DNA from: Lactuca virosa
Taxonomy: Eukaryota > Streptophyta > Magnoliopsida > Asterales > Asteraceae
Assembly: GCA_928212115.1 (NCBI GenBank)
Contig: CAKMRJ010004445.1
Location: 84,898,785-84,962,784, forward strand
Reading direction: 5' to 3'
DNA: 64,000 nt
Numbering within the stretch: position 1 is the first letter of the stretch; each line of letters opens with the position of its first letter. This document shows positions 23,516 through 36,640 of this stretch, one piece after another. Position numbers and translations under genes: made by a program. The notes beneath the pieces were generated by a model. It worked only from the letters and a program-made list of their open reading frames with translations, did not search any database and was not told where the DNA came from.

Positions 23516-23897
23516 ATGACTTGATAAGTAAAATTGTATGATTACATAGTCAAAGTTTTTTCATTCCTTTTTCCTTAATAGGAAAAGAGATATCATTGGG
23601 CCCCTCAATGTCTTGATGTAGACATTGTAATGTTAGGCCCAGCCAAGACTATATTGATGTGTTCAATTAGTAGTCTAATGACGTCATCACAAAATGGGAT
23701 TATCGAGAAATAGAATCTTGGACAACGAGATTGATTCTAATCCATGTCTCATTTTCATGTGATATCAAAATAATGAAGGAATAGCTGCTCACTTATCTTA
23801 GGACCAATAAAGTTTGGTAGTGTCTTTGAAAACAATCTTTACTTGTTATTTGGTGTTGTACTTGCAATATAGTTAGCGACTTATCCAAGTGGGAGGT
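23516..23897 (+). other. 3' non-coding end of a Copia-type element
   Basis: Shares ordered words with the polypurine-side interior of the element at 1255-8893 (GATATCATTGGGCCCCTC, GTGTTCAATTAGTAGTC). It ends with ATCCAAGTGGGAGGT, a Copia polypurine tract, directly before an LTR start. No coding is visible. Confidence 0.65.
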
Positions 23898-24610
23898 TGT
23901 TGGATTAAGGTGTCTAAGGTCCTAACTAAGTTGGTATAATGTTTATAAATAAAAGTAAAGTGCTTTGGGTTTCCCTCATAACCAAGAAATTACTTAGATT
24001 GATTATTAAAGAGAGATAAATAATTTATTAATATAGTATATGATTAATATATTAATTAGAAATAGCTATAATTAATTTAGAATTAATTTGAAGGAATTTG
24101 AATTAATTTAGAATTAATTCTGGGTTAATTAGAACTAATTAAAGGTTGAAGGACTAAAGCTGTAATTGTTCAAAAGTTGAGCAGAGGAGAGGTTCCAAAA
24201 CCTTCCTCCTATGGATAGTTTTATGAAGCCAAAAATGGTTACTCAAATCCTCCATTTAGATAATCAATGAACTAGATAACTGTCTTAATTGAGATAATAT
24301 TATTTTATGTTCAAATTAGGGTTTCTAGATGTCTCCTAATCAGCTATAAGTAAAGCCTTATAATATTGAGTTTTCGGCTGACCTACTCCTCCGTAGAAGA
24401 TTTGAAAATTCATCATGTCTCCCCTCTCTCCTAATCTTTCTAGGGTTCTTGTGTTGTGGGTGTGAACCATTAGAGTCTTGCACATAATTGGAGCTTGTTT
24501 TCAAAGGGACTTGTGGATTTATCTTGTTGGAATCAAATATTTGTTTACAATAACAAATCAGACATTTGTATTCTATGTGAAATTCGATTTACACTAGGGT
24601 TTAGAAGTTT
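23898..24610 (+). repeat. 3' LTR of plus-strand Copia-type element
   Basis: Starts TGTTGGATTAAGG after the polypurine tract. The body is very rich in AATTAATT words, as in the LTR at 1255-2031. The right end is not certain; candidates ending in CA lie between about 24550 and 24650. Confidence 0.6.
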
Positions 24611-24918
24611 TTTTGCTCAATAGTATGTTTCTTCAATAGTGTCATGACATAGATCAAAGTAGGTTGTATGTACCCTTAAGAGTATAAGAATTGTCCGTGT
24701 TATTACATGTAAAACCCATCATCAGTTTCCTTCTCTTATGCAACAATAAACCCAAACCAAAATCTAGCATATATGAACCAAACATTCTTCTAACCCATTG
24801 TGTTGAAACCATAAAATCAAACCGGACGATGATCCTCCAAGCTACGTACCAAGTTCTCCCCGACTTAGGGTTCGAACCATCATCGACCGACTTCTACAAC
24901 ATTAAAGCCTCATACCTG
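24611..24918. other. Flank of the complete gypsy insertion, left side
   Basis: No gene seen. It ends with ACCTG, the duplicated target of the element that follows; the interrupted sequence resumes at 34695. Confidence 0.5.
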
Positions 24919-27357
24919 TGTGACATCCCCATTTTCACGGCCAGAAAAGACCGATTTTGTTTATGCTTGTTTTAAAAATCAGAGTAACATTTTAAGGAAA
25001 AGTGTTGCGGAATTTGTTCCCAAAAGAAAATATGATAAAGATTTATCAAAGCATTTCCAAATAAATGTACTTCATTAAAAACCTCGGGATGTCATGTTTG
25101 ATACAGATCAAAAGCATAAACAGTACAATATAAGCCTTACAACATTTAGTCATATCTACAGGCCTATAATCTGTAATCCCTCATCCAAACATCACATCTA
25201 TGCTAGAGTGTCACTACCTGCAATACAAGAAACTGAGTGGGTCAGCCTTGGGAGCCTGGTAAGCACATAGGGTTTTTAACCCACAATAAATAAGTTCATT
25301 AACTTTGTCAACCAACAATAACCCGATTACCCGTTCCCGTTATCCTCACTTTACGTCCCTAAAACACCTATCATAAGGGACCTAGCCTAAGGATTATCAT
25401 CGGGATGGACACTACTTCTGAGGGGGTTCCTCAGCAATAAATGTCCTTTAGGAAACCATGAGGGGGATGGAGTACACCGGTGAACACATCTTTCACAAAC
25501 ACCTACAGGTTGCGAGCCTGCTAGCGTTCCACTGGACTGTTTAGAAGAGTCTGTGGTCGTCATCCGTACTCCGCTAGATGACTGGATCACCAACAACATC
25601 AAGGCCTCTCATCATTTTTATCACACAACGCCTTTATTACATCTACCCATGTTTTACCCCAATATTTTTGTAGATATAAAATACATATATAATTTAAATC
25701 ATTTAAAACATGTATAAAATCATTCATTCAACATAGACAACAAGTATTCAGATAATATGCACACATAGCACGTAATTTATATAAAATACTTCATATCTAT
25801 GTGTAAGATGAAAGTAACTATGCACTCACTTGTTAAAGTGACGACTCGAAATTCGAGCAGCGCTTCGCTTCTTAACGATATGATTTCCATCGACGAAACC
25901 TAGTATTATTACCACTAGATTTTAGTCTAATATTCATTGTGACTAATTATTAGTCTAGATTCATCATTAACTCAAAGTCTACTTCATAATCTATCAAGTA
26001 AGGAACAACCAGATAGGATCAGATCGGAGGTAGGGTCCGTTTGGTATACGAAGTATACTGTTTGGAAATCCCACTTTCTACACCTCACTAAATCACAGCC
26101 TAGACATCATTCCCGTAAGTAGATCAATCAGTATAACGACTTTGAATCACTGATAAATCTTATTTATAGGTTCATAATAACGATATTATATTTAAATATA
26201 AGTTATACCTAAAGTATGGTAGGCGTATCTCACTTACAGAGGGTTTTTATTAAAAATCGGGTTTCGCTGGAGCAGCATTTCCGAGCCGAAGGCTCTTCTT
26301 TTCGGAGCCGTTAGGCGCTCTAGGGCTTCCGCCTTGTGTTAGGGAGTTACCCTAGGCTTTGGGGGGGTTAGGGAGGCTTAGAGAGAGTTTCTAGAGAGAG
26401 AAAGAAGGGATTGAAGGTGTGAGGAATGAGGCAGCCTCAACACCTCTATTTATAGTCTTCCTAGAGCATCACCACGTTGTGGTGCCTCTCTCCACCTCGT
26501 GGTGTTGCGTAGGCTCCACGGCTTCGCTTGGTGCTGACACGTGGCGCCGAACACAGGGGGTAAAAGAATCGATTTTCAAAAATTCATAACTTTCGTATAC
26601 GAGCCCCGTTTTCGATGTTCTTTATATCCACGCGTAGATAAAAATAAGATCTATAACTTTCCTTTTTACTTCTTCGGCTAATTCTCGACCGATTTTAAAT
26701 TTAATGGTATGAGGAGATTATACTGTTAAACGACTGCGAAAAATTTGTAACTTCTACATACGGAATCCGTTTTCGCCTGTCTTTTTATCGTTGAGCTCCT
26801 ATTAATGAGATCTTCAATTCTCATTTAGGTTGTGTTGGCCAAAAACCGCTCGATCTAAAATTCAAGTTTCGGGTTGTGCACTGTTAAGCCAAATCTTAGA
26901 AAAATCACAACTTCCTCATACGATGTCAAATTTGGGCGTTATTTTTATGCACGCTCTCGGTTTAACATATACTACAAATTTCATTTAGATTACTAAGTCC
27001 AAAAATTCCTCTATCGTAAATTCACTATTTACGTCACCCAGCGTCGTGCCGGTTTTGTCGCGAAACTTCGACAAGCCATAACTTCTTCGTTATAACTCGG
27101 ATTTCGGCATTCTTTATATATCCAGAATCCTTGTTTCGACCACTACAACTTATGTAAAGATATCGGGTTTATCTCACACTTTAATTTTGACGCTTATTTT
27201 TATTCTTTATTAATTGTATCTTTATAATTAAGTATAAAGCACATAAATCACATAATACGCAAATATTTCATCTTTATTACTTCAAAATAGGTTACAATGG
27301 TTGACATAGACTATTACATCATCTACTAATTATTAGCCTAGAAACACTAGCGTTACA
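24919..27357 (-). repeat. 3' LTR of the Tekay-like element
   Basis: Plus-strand ends TGTGACATCCCC and GCGTTACA, followed by the polypurine complement ATTCTCTCCCCCTTAAGATG. Large parts after the TATA region (about 26560-27200) also resemble the LTRs of the element at 54513-61178, so the two families are related. Confidence 0.95.
26446..26504 (-). promoter_or_regulatory. TATA box with paired upstream palindromes, 3' LTR
   Basis: CTATTTATAG (26446-26455) is CTATAAATAG in sense. Fifteen bases upstream in sense is CACCACG-T-TGTGGTG (26470-26484), then a decayed second copy ending TCGTGGTG (26492-26504). Confidence 0.6.
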
Positions 27358-27391
27358 ATTCTCTCCCCCTTAAGATGATTCCGTCCCAGAA

Positions 27392-28993
27392 TCATGCATC
27401 AGCAAACAGATGTGGATAGCGACTCATCATGTCACTCTGTGTTTCCCAGGTGAGATTCGGCCCATTCGAATGTTTCCAACGGAAAAGCACTAAGTCGACC
27501 ATCTTGCTTCGTAACTTCTTAGTCTTACGGTCAACAATCGCCTCAGGCTCCTCGATTAGCCTCTTATTCTCATCCATCCTTAACTCTGAGATTGGAATTA
27601 TGTCGGGGACTTCTCCCGTGAACTTCCTCAAATAACACACATTGAAGGTGTTATGAATACCATCTAGTTCTTCGGGTAATTCTAGCTTGTAAGCTTGGTT
27701 CCCAATCTTCTGAAGAACTTTGAACGGTCCAATAAACCTTGGACTCAAATTTCCTTGTTTTTCGAATCTTATAAGTCCCTTCCACGGTGAGACTTTAAGC
27801 AAAACCGAATCCCCAACTTCGAAGGTCATCAGTCGTCTTTTCTTGTCAGCATAGCTCTTTTGACGATCCTGAGCTGTTAACATTCTTTCCCTGATCACCT
27901 TCAGCTTTTCAGCTGTCTCATGGACTATCTCGGGGCCCATAAACTGCTTTTCCCCAACCTCAAGCCAACAAGACGGCGTACGACACTTCTGTCCGTACAA
28001 GGCTTGATAGGGTGCCATCTTGATGCTCGAGTGGAAACTATTGTTGTAAGAAAACTCTACCAGAGGTAAGTGCTCATCCCAGTTACCTTGGAAATCCAGG
28101 GTACGTGCTCTCAGCATATCTTCCCGTGTTTGAATCGTTCTTTCGCTCTGACCATCATTTTGTGGATGGTAAGTTGTACTTAAACACAATTCTGTACCCA
28201 AATCCTCTTGTAGACTTCTCTAAAACCTTGACGTGAAACGACTATCACGATCCGATACAATCGTTAGAGGAGCACCATGAAGTCTTACAACTTTCTTCAT
28301 GTAAGCATTTGCAAGCTTATCCATAGACCACCTTTCGTTGGCTGCTATGAAGTGTGCACTCTTGGTGAAACGATCCACGACTACCCATATCATGTCGTGA
28401 CCGTTCTTTGTTCTAGGCCGTTTAGTCACAAAATACATGGTGATGTCTTCCCATTTACCCATGGGTACAGGTAAAGGTTCTAAACTCCCATACAGTTTTT
28501 GATGTTGTGCCTTAACTCTTGCACAAGTTACACACTCGGCCACATACTTTGCAACATCGAGCTTCATTGTCGGCCACCGGTAGTAGGGTTTTAGGTCCCT
28601 ATACATTTTAGTGCTACCGGGATGAATCGAGTACATGGTCTTGTGAGCTTCTTCCATCAGAAGATCTCTTATTCCTCCCGTCTTAGGTACCCAAATCCGA
28701 TCTTGGAATACCTGCAGTCCTTGACTGTTTGTACCGAATACTAGCGTTTTGCCCAAACATTCTTCTTTTTGGTCATTCTTCTCTGAAGCTTCTTCTTGAG
28801 CTTTCTTGATGCTTTCCACAATCATCGAGACAACTTCTATTCTCAACGCTCTTGGCCTCTTCTTTTCAATGTTTACTTTCCGACTGAGAGCATCAACGAC
28901 AATAATTGCTTTATCGGGGTGGTAAAGTATCTCACGGTCATAGTCCTTGAGTAACTCTAGCCAGAGTCGTTGCCTCATATTTAATTCCTTCAA
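27392..28993 (-). pseudogene. Integrase and chromodomain of the Tekay-like element
   Basis: Two frames, 28993-28220 and 28201-27392, are separated by a frameshift inside the integrase core. The upper frame starts with the end of RNase H (DALSRKVN), then the HHCC zinc-binding N terminus (HPGSTKMYRD, CVTCARVK) and the first half of the catalytic core. The first catalytic aspartate, normally in a DF pair after KWEDI-M, is replaced by tyrosine (ITMYFV). The second is seen in VSDRDSRFTSRF, and the glutamate in the lower frame within DGQSERTIQT. The lower frame continues through the GPF-type region (PRFIGPFKVLQKIG) to a chromodomain near residues 205-265, ending TWETQSDMMSRYPHLF. Integrase inserts cDNA into chromosomes; this copy is inactive. 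The stop lies 30 bp from the 3' LTR. Confidence 0.93.
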
Positions 28994-29341
28994 ATTAAAG
29001 AGATACTGGAGACTCTTATGATCAGTGAAAAGTTTTCACTTCGTTCCATAAAGATAGTGCCTCCATATCTTTAGGGCGAATACTACCGCTGCCAACTCCA
29101 GATCATGAGTGGGGTAGGTCTTTTCGTGCTCTTTCAATTGTCGAGATGCGTCTGCTATCACCTTTTCTCTTTGGGTCAGAACATAACCCAACCCGAATCC
29201 AGGTGTGTCACTATAGACCGTGAAGTCTTCAATTCCCTTGGCTAGAGAAAGAATCGGTGCTTCACATAACTTCTTATTTAGCTTCTTGAATGCTTCTCCG
29301 TGCTTCTCACTCCATGTATATGTAGCTCCTTTGTAGGTCAA
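28994..29341 (-). pseudogene. RNase H of the Tekay-like element
   Basis: The frame 29341-29036 carries the RNase H start (EDFTVYSDTPGFGLGYVLTQ, where the aspartate of YSD is the first metal ligand) and continues through THDLELAAVVFALKIWRHYL. A frameshift near 29036 joins it to the following frame that begins LNMRQRLWLELLKDYDREIL. RNase H removes the RNA strand of the RNA-DNA hybrid during reverse transcription. A short unreadable stretch (29342-29416) separates it from the reverse transcriptase. The family is clear from gene order and motifs. Confidence 0.85.
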
Positions 29342-29416
29342 AGCTGTTAATGGAGCAGCTATCGAAGAAAATCCTTGGATAAATCTTCATTAATATCCGG
29401 CTAATCCTAGAAAACT

Positions 29417-30713
29417 TCAGATCTCCATGGGACTTTTCGGTTGTTCCCAGTTCATCACAACTTCGATTTTTGCTGGGTCAACCATTATCCCTTCTTGGTT
29501 AACCACATGACCCAAGAATTGGACTTCTCGGATCCAAAAATCACATTTGGAGAACTTTTCATACAACTTCTCCTTCTTCAAGACTTCCAATACTTCTCGC
29601 AAGTGTCTGCCATGCTCCTCCTGGCTTTTCGAGTAAATCAGAATGTCATCTATGAACACTATCACGGAATGCTGCTGGAGCATTGGTTAGTCCAAACCAC
29701 ATAACCAAAAACTCGTAGTGTCCATATCTTCATCTGAATGTAGTTTTCTCAATATCCTGCTCTCTCACCTTCAGCTGATGATATCCTGACCTAAGATCGA
29801 TCTTTGAGAAATAGCTCGAACCTTGCAACTGATCAAATAGGTCATCAATTCTTGGCAATGGGTACTTGTTCTTCACCGTTTCCTTGTTCAGTTCTCTGTA
29901 ATCTACGCACATTCGCATGCTTCCATCTTTCTTCTTCACGAATAGCACCGGAGCTCCCCAGGGTGATGAACTAAGTCGAATGAAACCATTGTCCAACAAC
30001 TCCTGGAGTTGCGTCATGAGCTCCTTCATCTCCGTCGGTGCTAATCGGTATGGGGCTTTTACTATTGGCGTCGTTCCTGGTAACAAGTCTATTCTGAACT
30101 CTACTTTTCTATCAGGCGGTAATCCGGGAAGATCTTCGGGAAAGACTTCCGGATAATCACACACGACCGGTATATTCTGCACCTCCTTCATTTCCTTTTT
30201 AGCATCGATCACAAATGCCAAATATGATGCACATCCTTTGGACAAACATTTTCTGGCTTTCATCAGGGAGATGATTCCAGAATTTACTCTACGTTTGTCC
30301 CCGTACACCATAAATGACTCTTTCCCAGGTGGGTTCACCCTTACTATCTTTTTCCTACAAAGTATCTCAGCATCGTTGGCGCTAAGCCAATCCATTCCCA
30401 GAACGATGTCGAAAACGTTCAACTCTATGGGTAACAGTTCTTCGTAGAATTTGTTTCTGCTTAATTCGATGACTATGTTCTTAATACGATCACTAACAGG
30501 TACGAACTTGCCACTGTCAACTTCCCCAATTAGGGCATTATCAAGTTTTTCTACAGTTAATGCTAATTTTCCTCCAAATCTATGTGATACAAAGGAGTAG
30601 TTTGCTCCCGAATCAAATAGTATATTGGCAGGTAATCCATTTACAAGAAAGGTACCTGAAGCGACATCTGCTGCCTCCATCGCAGCCTCAAGCGTCATCT
30701 GGAAGGCTCTCAC
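29417..30713 (-). pseudogene. Protease and reverse transcriptase of the Tekay-like element
   Basis: Frame 30713-29730 begins in the spacer after the zinc knuckles and carries the aspartyl protease (ILFDSGANYSFVSHRF, residues about 30-48; second conserved stretch VLGMDWLSANDAEI, about 107-121). The reverse transcriptase fingers and palm follow: LPPDRKVEFRIDLLPGTTPI, SSPWGAPVLFVKKKDGSMRM, and YFSKIDLRSGYHQL with the first catalytic aspartate. A frameshift near 29730 separates this from frame 29683-29417, which has the active-site motif IVFIDDILIYSKS and the thumb beginning (FLGHVVNQEGIMVDPAKIE). Together the parts cover nearly the entire domain, so the loss is by small mutations and not by large deletion. 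Confidence 0.92.
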
Positions 30714-31876
30714 CTTCGGCTTTGGTGGAATGTTTGGTCTTCCTGCCTCCTTTTTCTTCGTGCAGTCCCTCGAGATGTGCTCCTCCTCGTTACACCCATA
30801 ACAGACTTTCTTTGTGAGGGTGCATTCATTGGCATAGTGTCCGGGATTTCCACACTTAAAACAAGTGACTTCTCCATCACATTTCCGGGAGTGCTTCTTC
30901 TTGCACTTGTCGCAACACTTCGCTTCTGCTCCTCCTCCTCACGACCTAGAGTTCGAGAATTTACTTTTGTTGTTGGATTCGAAGATCCATCGAACTTCCT
31001 TTTCTCACCAACCACGGCCCTCTCCAGACCCCTTTCATTCTGTTGGGTCTCCACATTCTTAGCTGCTCGAACAGCTGCTTTCAGAGTGGTTGCCATCTTG
31101 ACTGTTGGGCAAAAGTCGGCTGGAAGTCCGTTTGTGAACTTCTCAATTTTGGAGAGTTCGGTTGGCACTAGGTATGGAAATAACTTCATCTTCTCTGTGA
31201 ATGAAGTAGCATAGTCGTCAATGCTCATTGTCCCATTCTTTAGGTTTTGGGACTCATTGTTCAGGTCAATCAAATCTATCTCTGAACAGTACTGCACCTT
31301 CAGTTATTCCAAGAACTCTTCCCATGACATCTTCAGGGCTTCTCCTAGCGGCACCGTATCTGCCAATAACTTCCACCAGCTCAAGACTACGATCTTCAGT
31401 TGTCATACTGCGAAGACGGTCTTCTGTTTCTCACTACAGTTGCAGCTCTCAAACACCATCTCCATTTCGGAGATCCAGTCCATAATCTCAACAGGCTTTG
31501 GGCTTCCTGAGAGACTTGGTGGTTTCGCACCGAAGATATTCTTCTACATTCGCCCCTCCTTTTCGTTTCCCCTCTCCGGGCCATTCCTTGCCCCTTGGGT
31601 TCTAGCTTGACTCACAGGGCGGCTATAGTTTCCCTCTTCCGATTTCTCAGGAATCAGTTCAGGTTGCTCAGCGGGTACCGTAAGTTCCTCTTGGTTCCAT
31701 TGAAGTAATCGCTTTGTTTCCTCCATTTGACGATCTAACATCGTCTGGATCATTGCTTGTACTCCGGCCATCGTTATTGGCTCAGGAGCGGCTACCACAA
31801 CGGGTATTTACTCAATCACTGGTGGTTGGTTCCTGTTCCCATTTGTATTCCCAACTCCACTTAGGGTTCTTGCCAT
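30714..31876 (-). pseudogene. Gag of the Tekay-like element
   Basis: The start is an ATG at 31876 (MARTLSGVG), about 350 bp from the primer site. A TGA follows about 20 codons later. The frame then resumes through 31798-31544, and after a frameshift the Gag core is in 31297-30710 (IDDYATSFTEKMKLFPYLVP, STELSKIEKF-like helices). Two CCHC knuckles, CFKCGNPGHYANEC and CYGCNEEEHISRDC, lie at about 30780-30880 but in the frame that leads into protease, so a further frameshift near 30900 separates them from the Gag core. Just before them is a cysteine-rich CDKCKKKHSRKC. Gag forms the particle and binds genomic RNA. At least one stop and two frameshifts make it non-functional. Confidence 0.88.
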
Positions 31877-32225
31877 CTTGATCTATACACCGAATAAGGT
31901 GAATTTAGATCTTTATTTTTGATAGATGTTTAAATCATCCTTATCACTCTGAAACGTTTACATGTTAGTTCAAATATCGTAGTCGTACGTTTAGAATCCT
32001 AAACACATAAGGTTTCCAAATCCGGTCGGCAACAGACCATAGATCCGAACAAATAACAACATATCAGGCACAAAGCATTTAACACATTAAAGCATTTTAG
32101 GCATAATTCCTAAAATAAACTAGTGTTTGTGTCTAAAATATAATAGACACTCATCTCACAATCATCGCTTAGCATTCTAAGTTAAATCTAGAAATCCTAA
32201 AAATTCCTAGTTCGCTTAAACTAAT
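31877..32225 (-). other. Leader of the Tekay-like element
   Basis: Non-coding. It resembles the primer-side leaders at 9950-10373 and 58260-58594 (words CTAAACACATAA, CGGCAACAG, TTCCTAGTTCGCTTAAACTA). Confidence 0.6.
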
Positions 32226-32239
32226 GCTCTGATACCAAC
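32226..32239 (-). other. Primer binding site of the Tekay-like element
   Basis: GCTCTGATACCAAC, complement of the tRNA-Met primer site, directly abuts the 5' LTR at 32240. Confidence 0.92.
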
Positions 32240-34694
32240 TGTGACATTCATATTTTGACAGCCAGAAAAGACCGATTTTGTTTATGCTTGCTTTAAAAAT
32301 CAGAGTAACATTTTAAGGAAAAGTGTTGCAGAATTTGTTCCCAAAAGAAAATATGATAAAGATTTATCAAAGTATTTCCGAAGAAATGTATTTCATTAAA
32401 AACCTCGGGATGTCATGTTCGATACAGATCAAAAGCATAAACAGTACAATATAAGCCTTACAACATTTATTCATATCTACAGGCTTATAATCCGTAATCC
32501 CTCATCGACACATCACATCTATGCTCGAGTGCCACTACCTGTAATACAAGAAACTGAGTGGGTCAGGCTTAGGAGCCTGGTGAGAACATAGGGTTTTGAA
32601 CCCACAATAAATAAGTTCATTAATTTCGTCAACCAACAATAACCCGATTACCCGTTCCCGTTATCCTCACTTTACGTCCCTAAAACACCTATCATAAGGG
32701 ACCTAGCCTAAGGATCATCATCGGGATGGACACTACTGCTAAGGGGGTTCCTCAGCAATAAATGTCTTTAAGGAAACCATGAGGGGGATGGAGTACACCG
32801 GTGAACACATCGTTCACAATGTTCATAAACACCTACAGGTTGTGAGCCTGCTAGCGTTCCACTAGACTGTCTAGAAGAGTCTGTGGTCGTCCTCTATACT
32901 CCGCTAGATGATTGGATCACCAACAACATCGAGGCCTCTCATCATTTTTATCACACATCGTCTTATTACATCTACAAATGTTTTACCCCAACATTTTTGT
33001 AGATATAAAATACAAATACAGTTTAAATCATTTAAAACGTGTATAAAATCATTCATCCAACATAGACAACAAGTATTCAAATAATATGCACACATAGCAC
33101 GTAATTTATATAAAATACTTCATATCTATGTGTAAGATGAAAGTAACTATGCACTTACTTGTTAAAGTGACGACTCGAAATTTGAGCAGCGCTTCGCTTC
33201 TTAAGAATATGATTTCCTTCGACGAAACCTAGTAATGTTACCACTAGATTTTAGTCTAATATTCATTGCGACTAATTATTAGTCTAGATTCATCATTAAC
33301 TCAAAGTCTACTTCATGATCTATCAAGTAAGGAACAACCAGGTAGGATCATATCAGAGGCAGGGTTCGTTTGGTATACGAAGTTTACTGTTTGGAAATCC
33401 CACTTTAAACACCTCACTAAATCACAGCCTAGACATCATTCCAGTAAGTAGATCAATCAGTATAACAACTTTGAATCACTGATAATTGTTATTTATAGGT
33501 TCATAATAACGATATTATATTTAAATATAAGCTATACTTAAAGTAAGGTAGGCGTATCTCACTTACAGTGGGTTTTTATTAAAAACCGAGTTTCACTGGA
33601 GCAGCATTTCTGAGTCGAAGGCTCTTCTTTTCGGAGCCGTCAGGCGCTCCGGGGCTTCCACGTCGTGCTAGGGAGTTACCCTAGGCTTTGGGGGGGGGGG
33701 GGGGTTAGGGAGGCTTAGAGAGAGTTTCTAAAGAGAGAAAGAAGGGATTGAAGGTGTGAGGAATGAGGCAGCCCCGACACCTCTATTTATAGGCTGTCTG
33801 GAGTGTCACTACGTCGTGGTGCCTCTCTCTACGTCGTGGTGTTGTGTAGGCTCCACGGCTTCGCCTGGTGCTTACACGTGGCGCCGAACACACGGGGTAA
33901 AACAGCCGATTTTTAAAAATTCATAACTTTCGTATACAAGCTCCGTTTTCGACGTTCTATATATCCACGCGTAGGTAAAAATAAGATCTACAACTTTGCT
34001 TTTGACTCCATCAGCTAATTCTGGCCGATTTTAAATTTAACAGTATGAGGAGATTATAATGTTAAACGACTGCGAAAAATTTGTAACTTCTACATACGGA
34101 CTCCGTTTTCGTCTGTCTTTTTATTGTTGAGCTCCTATTAATGAGATCTTCAATTCTCATTTAGGTCGCATTGGCCAAAAACCGTTGGATCTAAAATTCG
34201 TGTTTCGGGTTGTACAATGCTAAGCCAAATCTTAGAAAAATCATAACTTCCTCATACGAAGTCAGATTTAGGCGTTCCTTTTATGCACGCTCTCGATTGA
34301 ACGTATACTACAACTTTAGTTTATATTACTAAGGCCAAAAAGTCCTCTATCGTAAATTCACTATTTACATCACCCAGCGTCGTGTCAGTTTTGTCGCGAA
34401 ACTTCGACAGGCCATAACTTCTTTGTTATAACTAGGATTTCGGCGTTCTTTATATATCCGGAATCCTTGTTTCGACCACTACAACTTTATGTAACGATAT
34501 CGGGTTTATCTTACACTTTAATTTTGACGCTTATTTTTATTCTTTATTAATTATATCTTTATAATTAAGTATAAAGCACATAAATCATATAATACGCAAA
34601 TATTTCATCTTTATTACTTCAAAATAGGTTACAATGGTTGACCTAGACTATTACATCATCTACTAATGCTTAGCCCCGAAACACGGGCGTTACA
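32240..34694 (-). repeat. 5' LTR of the Tekay-like element
   Basis: A 2455-bp partner of 24919-27357, ending TTACA before the ACCTG duplication. It carries a G14 run near 33690-33703 where the other LTR has about seven G. Confidence 0.95.
33783..33841 (-). promoter_or_regulatory. TATA box with paired upstream palindromes, 5' LTR
   Basis: TATA CTATTTATAG at 33783-33792. CACTACG-T-CGTGGTG at 33807-33821 and CTCTACG-T-CGTGGTG at 33827-33841 lie 15 and 35 bp upstream in sense. Each has one or two arm mismatches. Confidence 0.6.
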
Positions 34695-35948
34695 ACCTGT
34701 CCTACCAAATACATACCAACCTTGACTCTCAGAAAGCATAACACAACACAAGATGATCCTCCAAATAATAATCAGGCAATCATAAGGAAACTCGGAATCT
34801 TAGATGGAGACCTTGGAAACTTTTCCCTAGTATCGCCACCTCAATCTTAGCGGAATCGATCTGAATACTGTTAGATTGATGAGGCACCTTACGAACTGAA
34901 ATTCGGGCATCTAAAACTTTCATTTGAAGAGTTTATCCACTGCCTCGTCCTCCTATGAAGCTTCAAGAATCCCTCAAAGATGCTCAAACAACGTCCCCGA
35001 TAATCCGATAACAACAATAGAATTTTTCTACTTGAAATAGAAACATCTCTCTACTACCTTATCACCATTACCCTTTTTTACATCTTCCCTTCGCATGTCA
35101 CTCTAACTGCGGCTCTCTATGCCCAATGATCGAATAACACAACCTTAAATTCCCAATCTTTCGGCGGCGCTCAGTCGTGCACCTGTACCCCTTCCTCTGT
35201 CGGACTTCTACCCCGACCTTTAGAACCAATTCCTCGAACTAAAATGGAACCATTTGTTCTTCTCTATTTGGGTTGTACATCTGTAATGTAGCATAGTCTT
35301 CATCTCGGCTGCTCAAAGAGCAGTCGAGTCTCGAACATTCCTTTGTTGTAAGACAGAAACGATTCACCACGAACTGAACGATACACCCTTCATGGAAAAA
35401 ACTGACGCAGAGAACACCCTCCCTTCCTTCTATCAATCGTCTAACTCACATTCGATCCCTGGTCCCTCAGATGCGGGAGGATAGAAGAACATAATCCTGT
35501 CATAAGGGACAACATCTCAAGCAATCGGCAGACCACCCATCCTTAGGCTGCAATCCTCAGGTCGATCATAACATTCTATTCCTACATGAATCCCGCGACT
35601 CAAACTGACACTACTATGAACAAGGTCTTCGACACCTTAGAATCAACTAACTCGTACAGATTTGTACCGTTCAAGTCCAAACTGCCATGGCCACTTTGGC
35701 TCGAACAACAACCAAATTCACCCATATCCAACACACCCCTAACCAAAAGACTAGAAACAAGAGGACGTGCTACAACTAACCCTACAATTACACCACATTG
35801 TCTACCAACAACCAATTCCCTAGCAGCCTTGTGACTTTTCCTGATCCTTGTACGGATCTTGAGCTTCTGGTAGTATGGGCCCATAATACCTTTCACACCT
35901 ATCCGTATTTTTTTAAGTAATCCAATACTTTCACCCTAGGATTATTCT
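34695..35948. other. Degraded gypsy internal sequence, right flank
   Basis: The region continues the flank interrupted at 24918. No domain is readable. The stretch around 35810-35910 (TAGCAGCCTTGTGACTTTTC, GTAGTATGGGCCC, CACACCTATC) parallels 57740-57830 and 17600-17660, so it is inferred to be gypsy leader or gag-proximal sequence. Confidence 0.5.

Positions 35949-36640
<692 letters not shown>

Larger units (their letters stand above)
24919..34694 (-). mobile_element. Structurally complete Ty3/gypsy element, Tekay-like
   Basis: A 9776-bp element with two LTRs (24919-27357 and 32240-34694), an exact 5-bp target duplication ACCTG (24914-24918 and 34695-34699), a primer site, a polypurine tract, and gag, protease, reverse transcriptase, RNase H, integrase and chromodomain in the usual order on the minus strand. 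The chromodomain after integrase places it among plant chromoviruses, Tekay/Del type. Gag and pol contain frameshifts, stops and lost catalytic residues, so it cannot be autonomous now. In the first ~195 aligned bases the LTRs differ at 7 positions. Confidence 0.95.

Noticed and set aside
30777..31214. 145-codon plus-strand frame
   Set aside because: It is the antisense shadow of the Gag region, where CCHC knuckles are clear on the minus strand.
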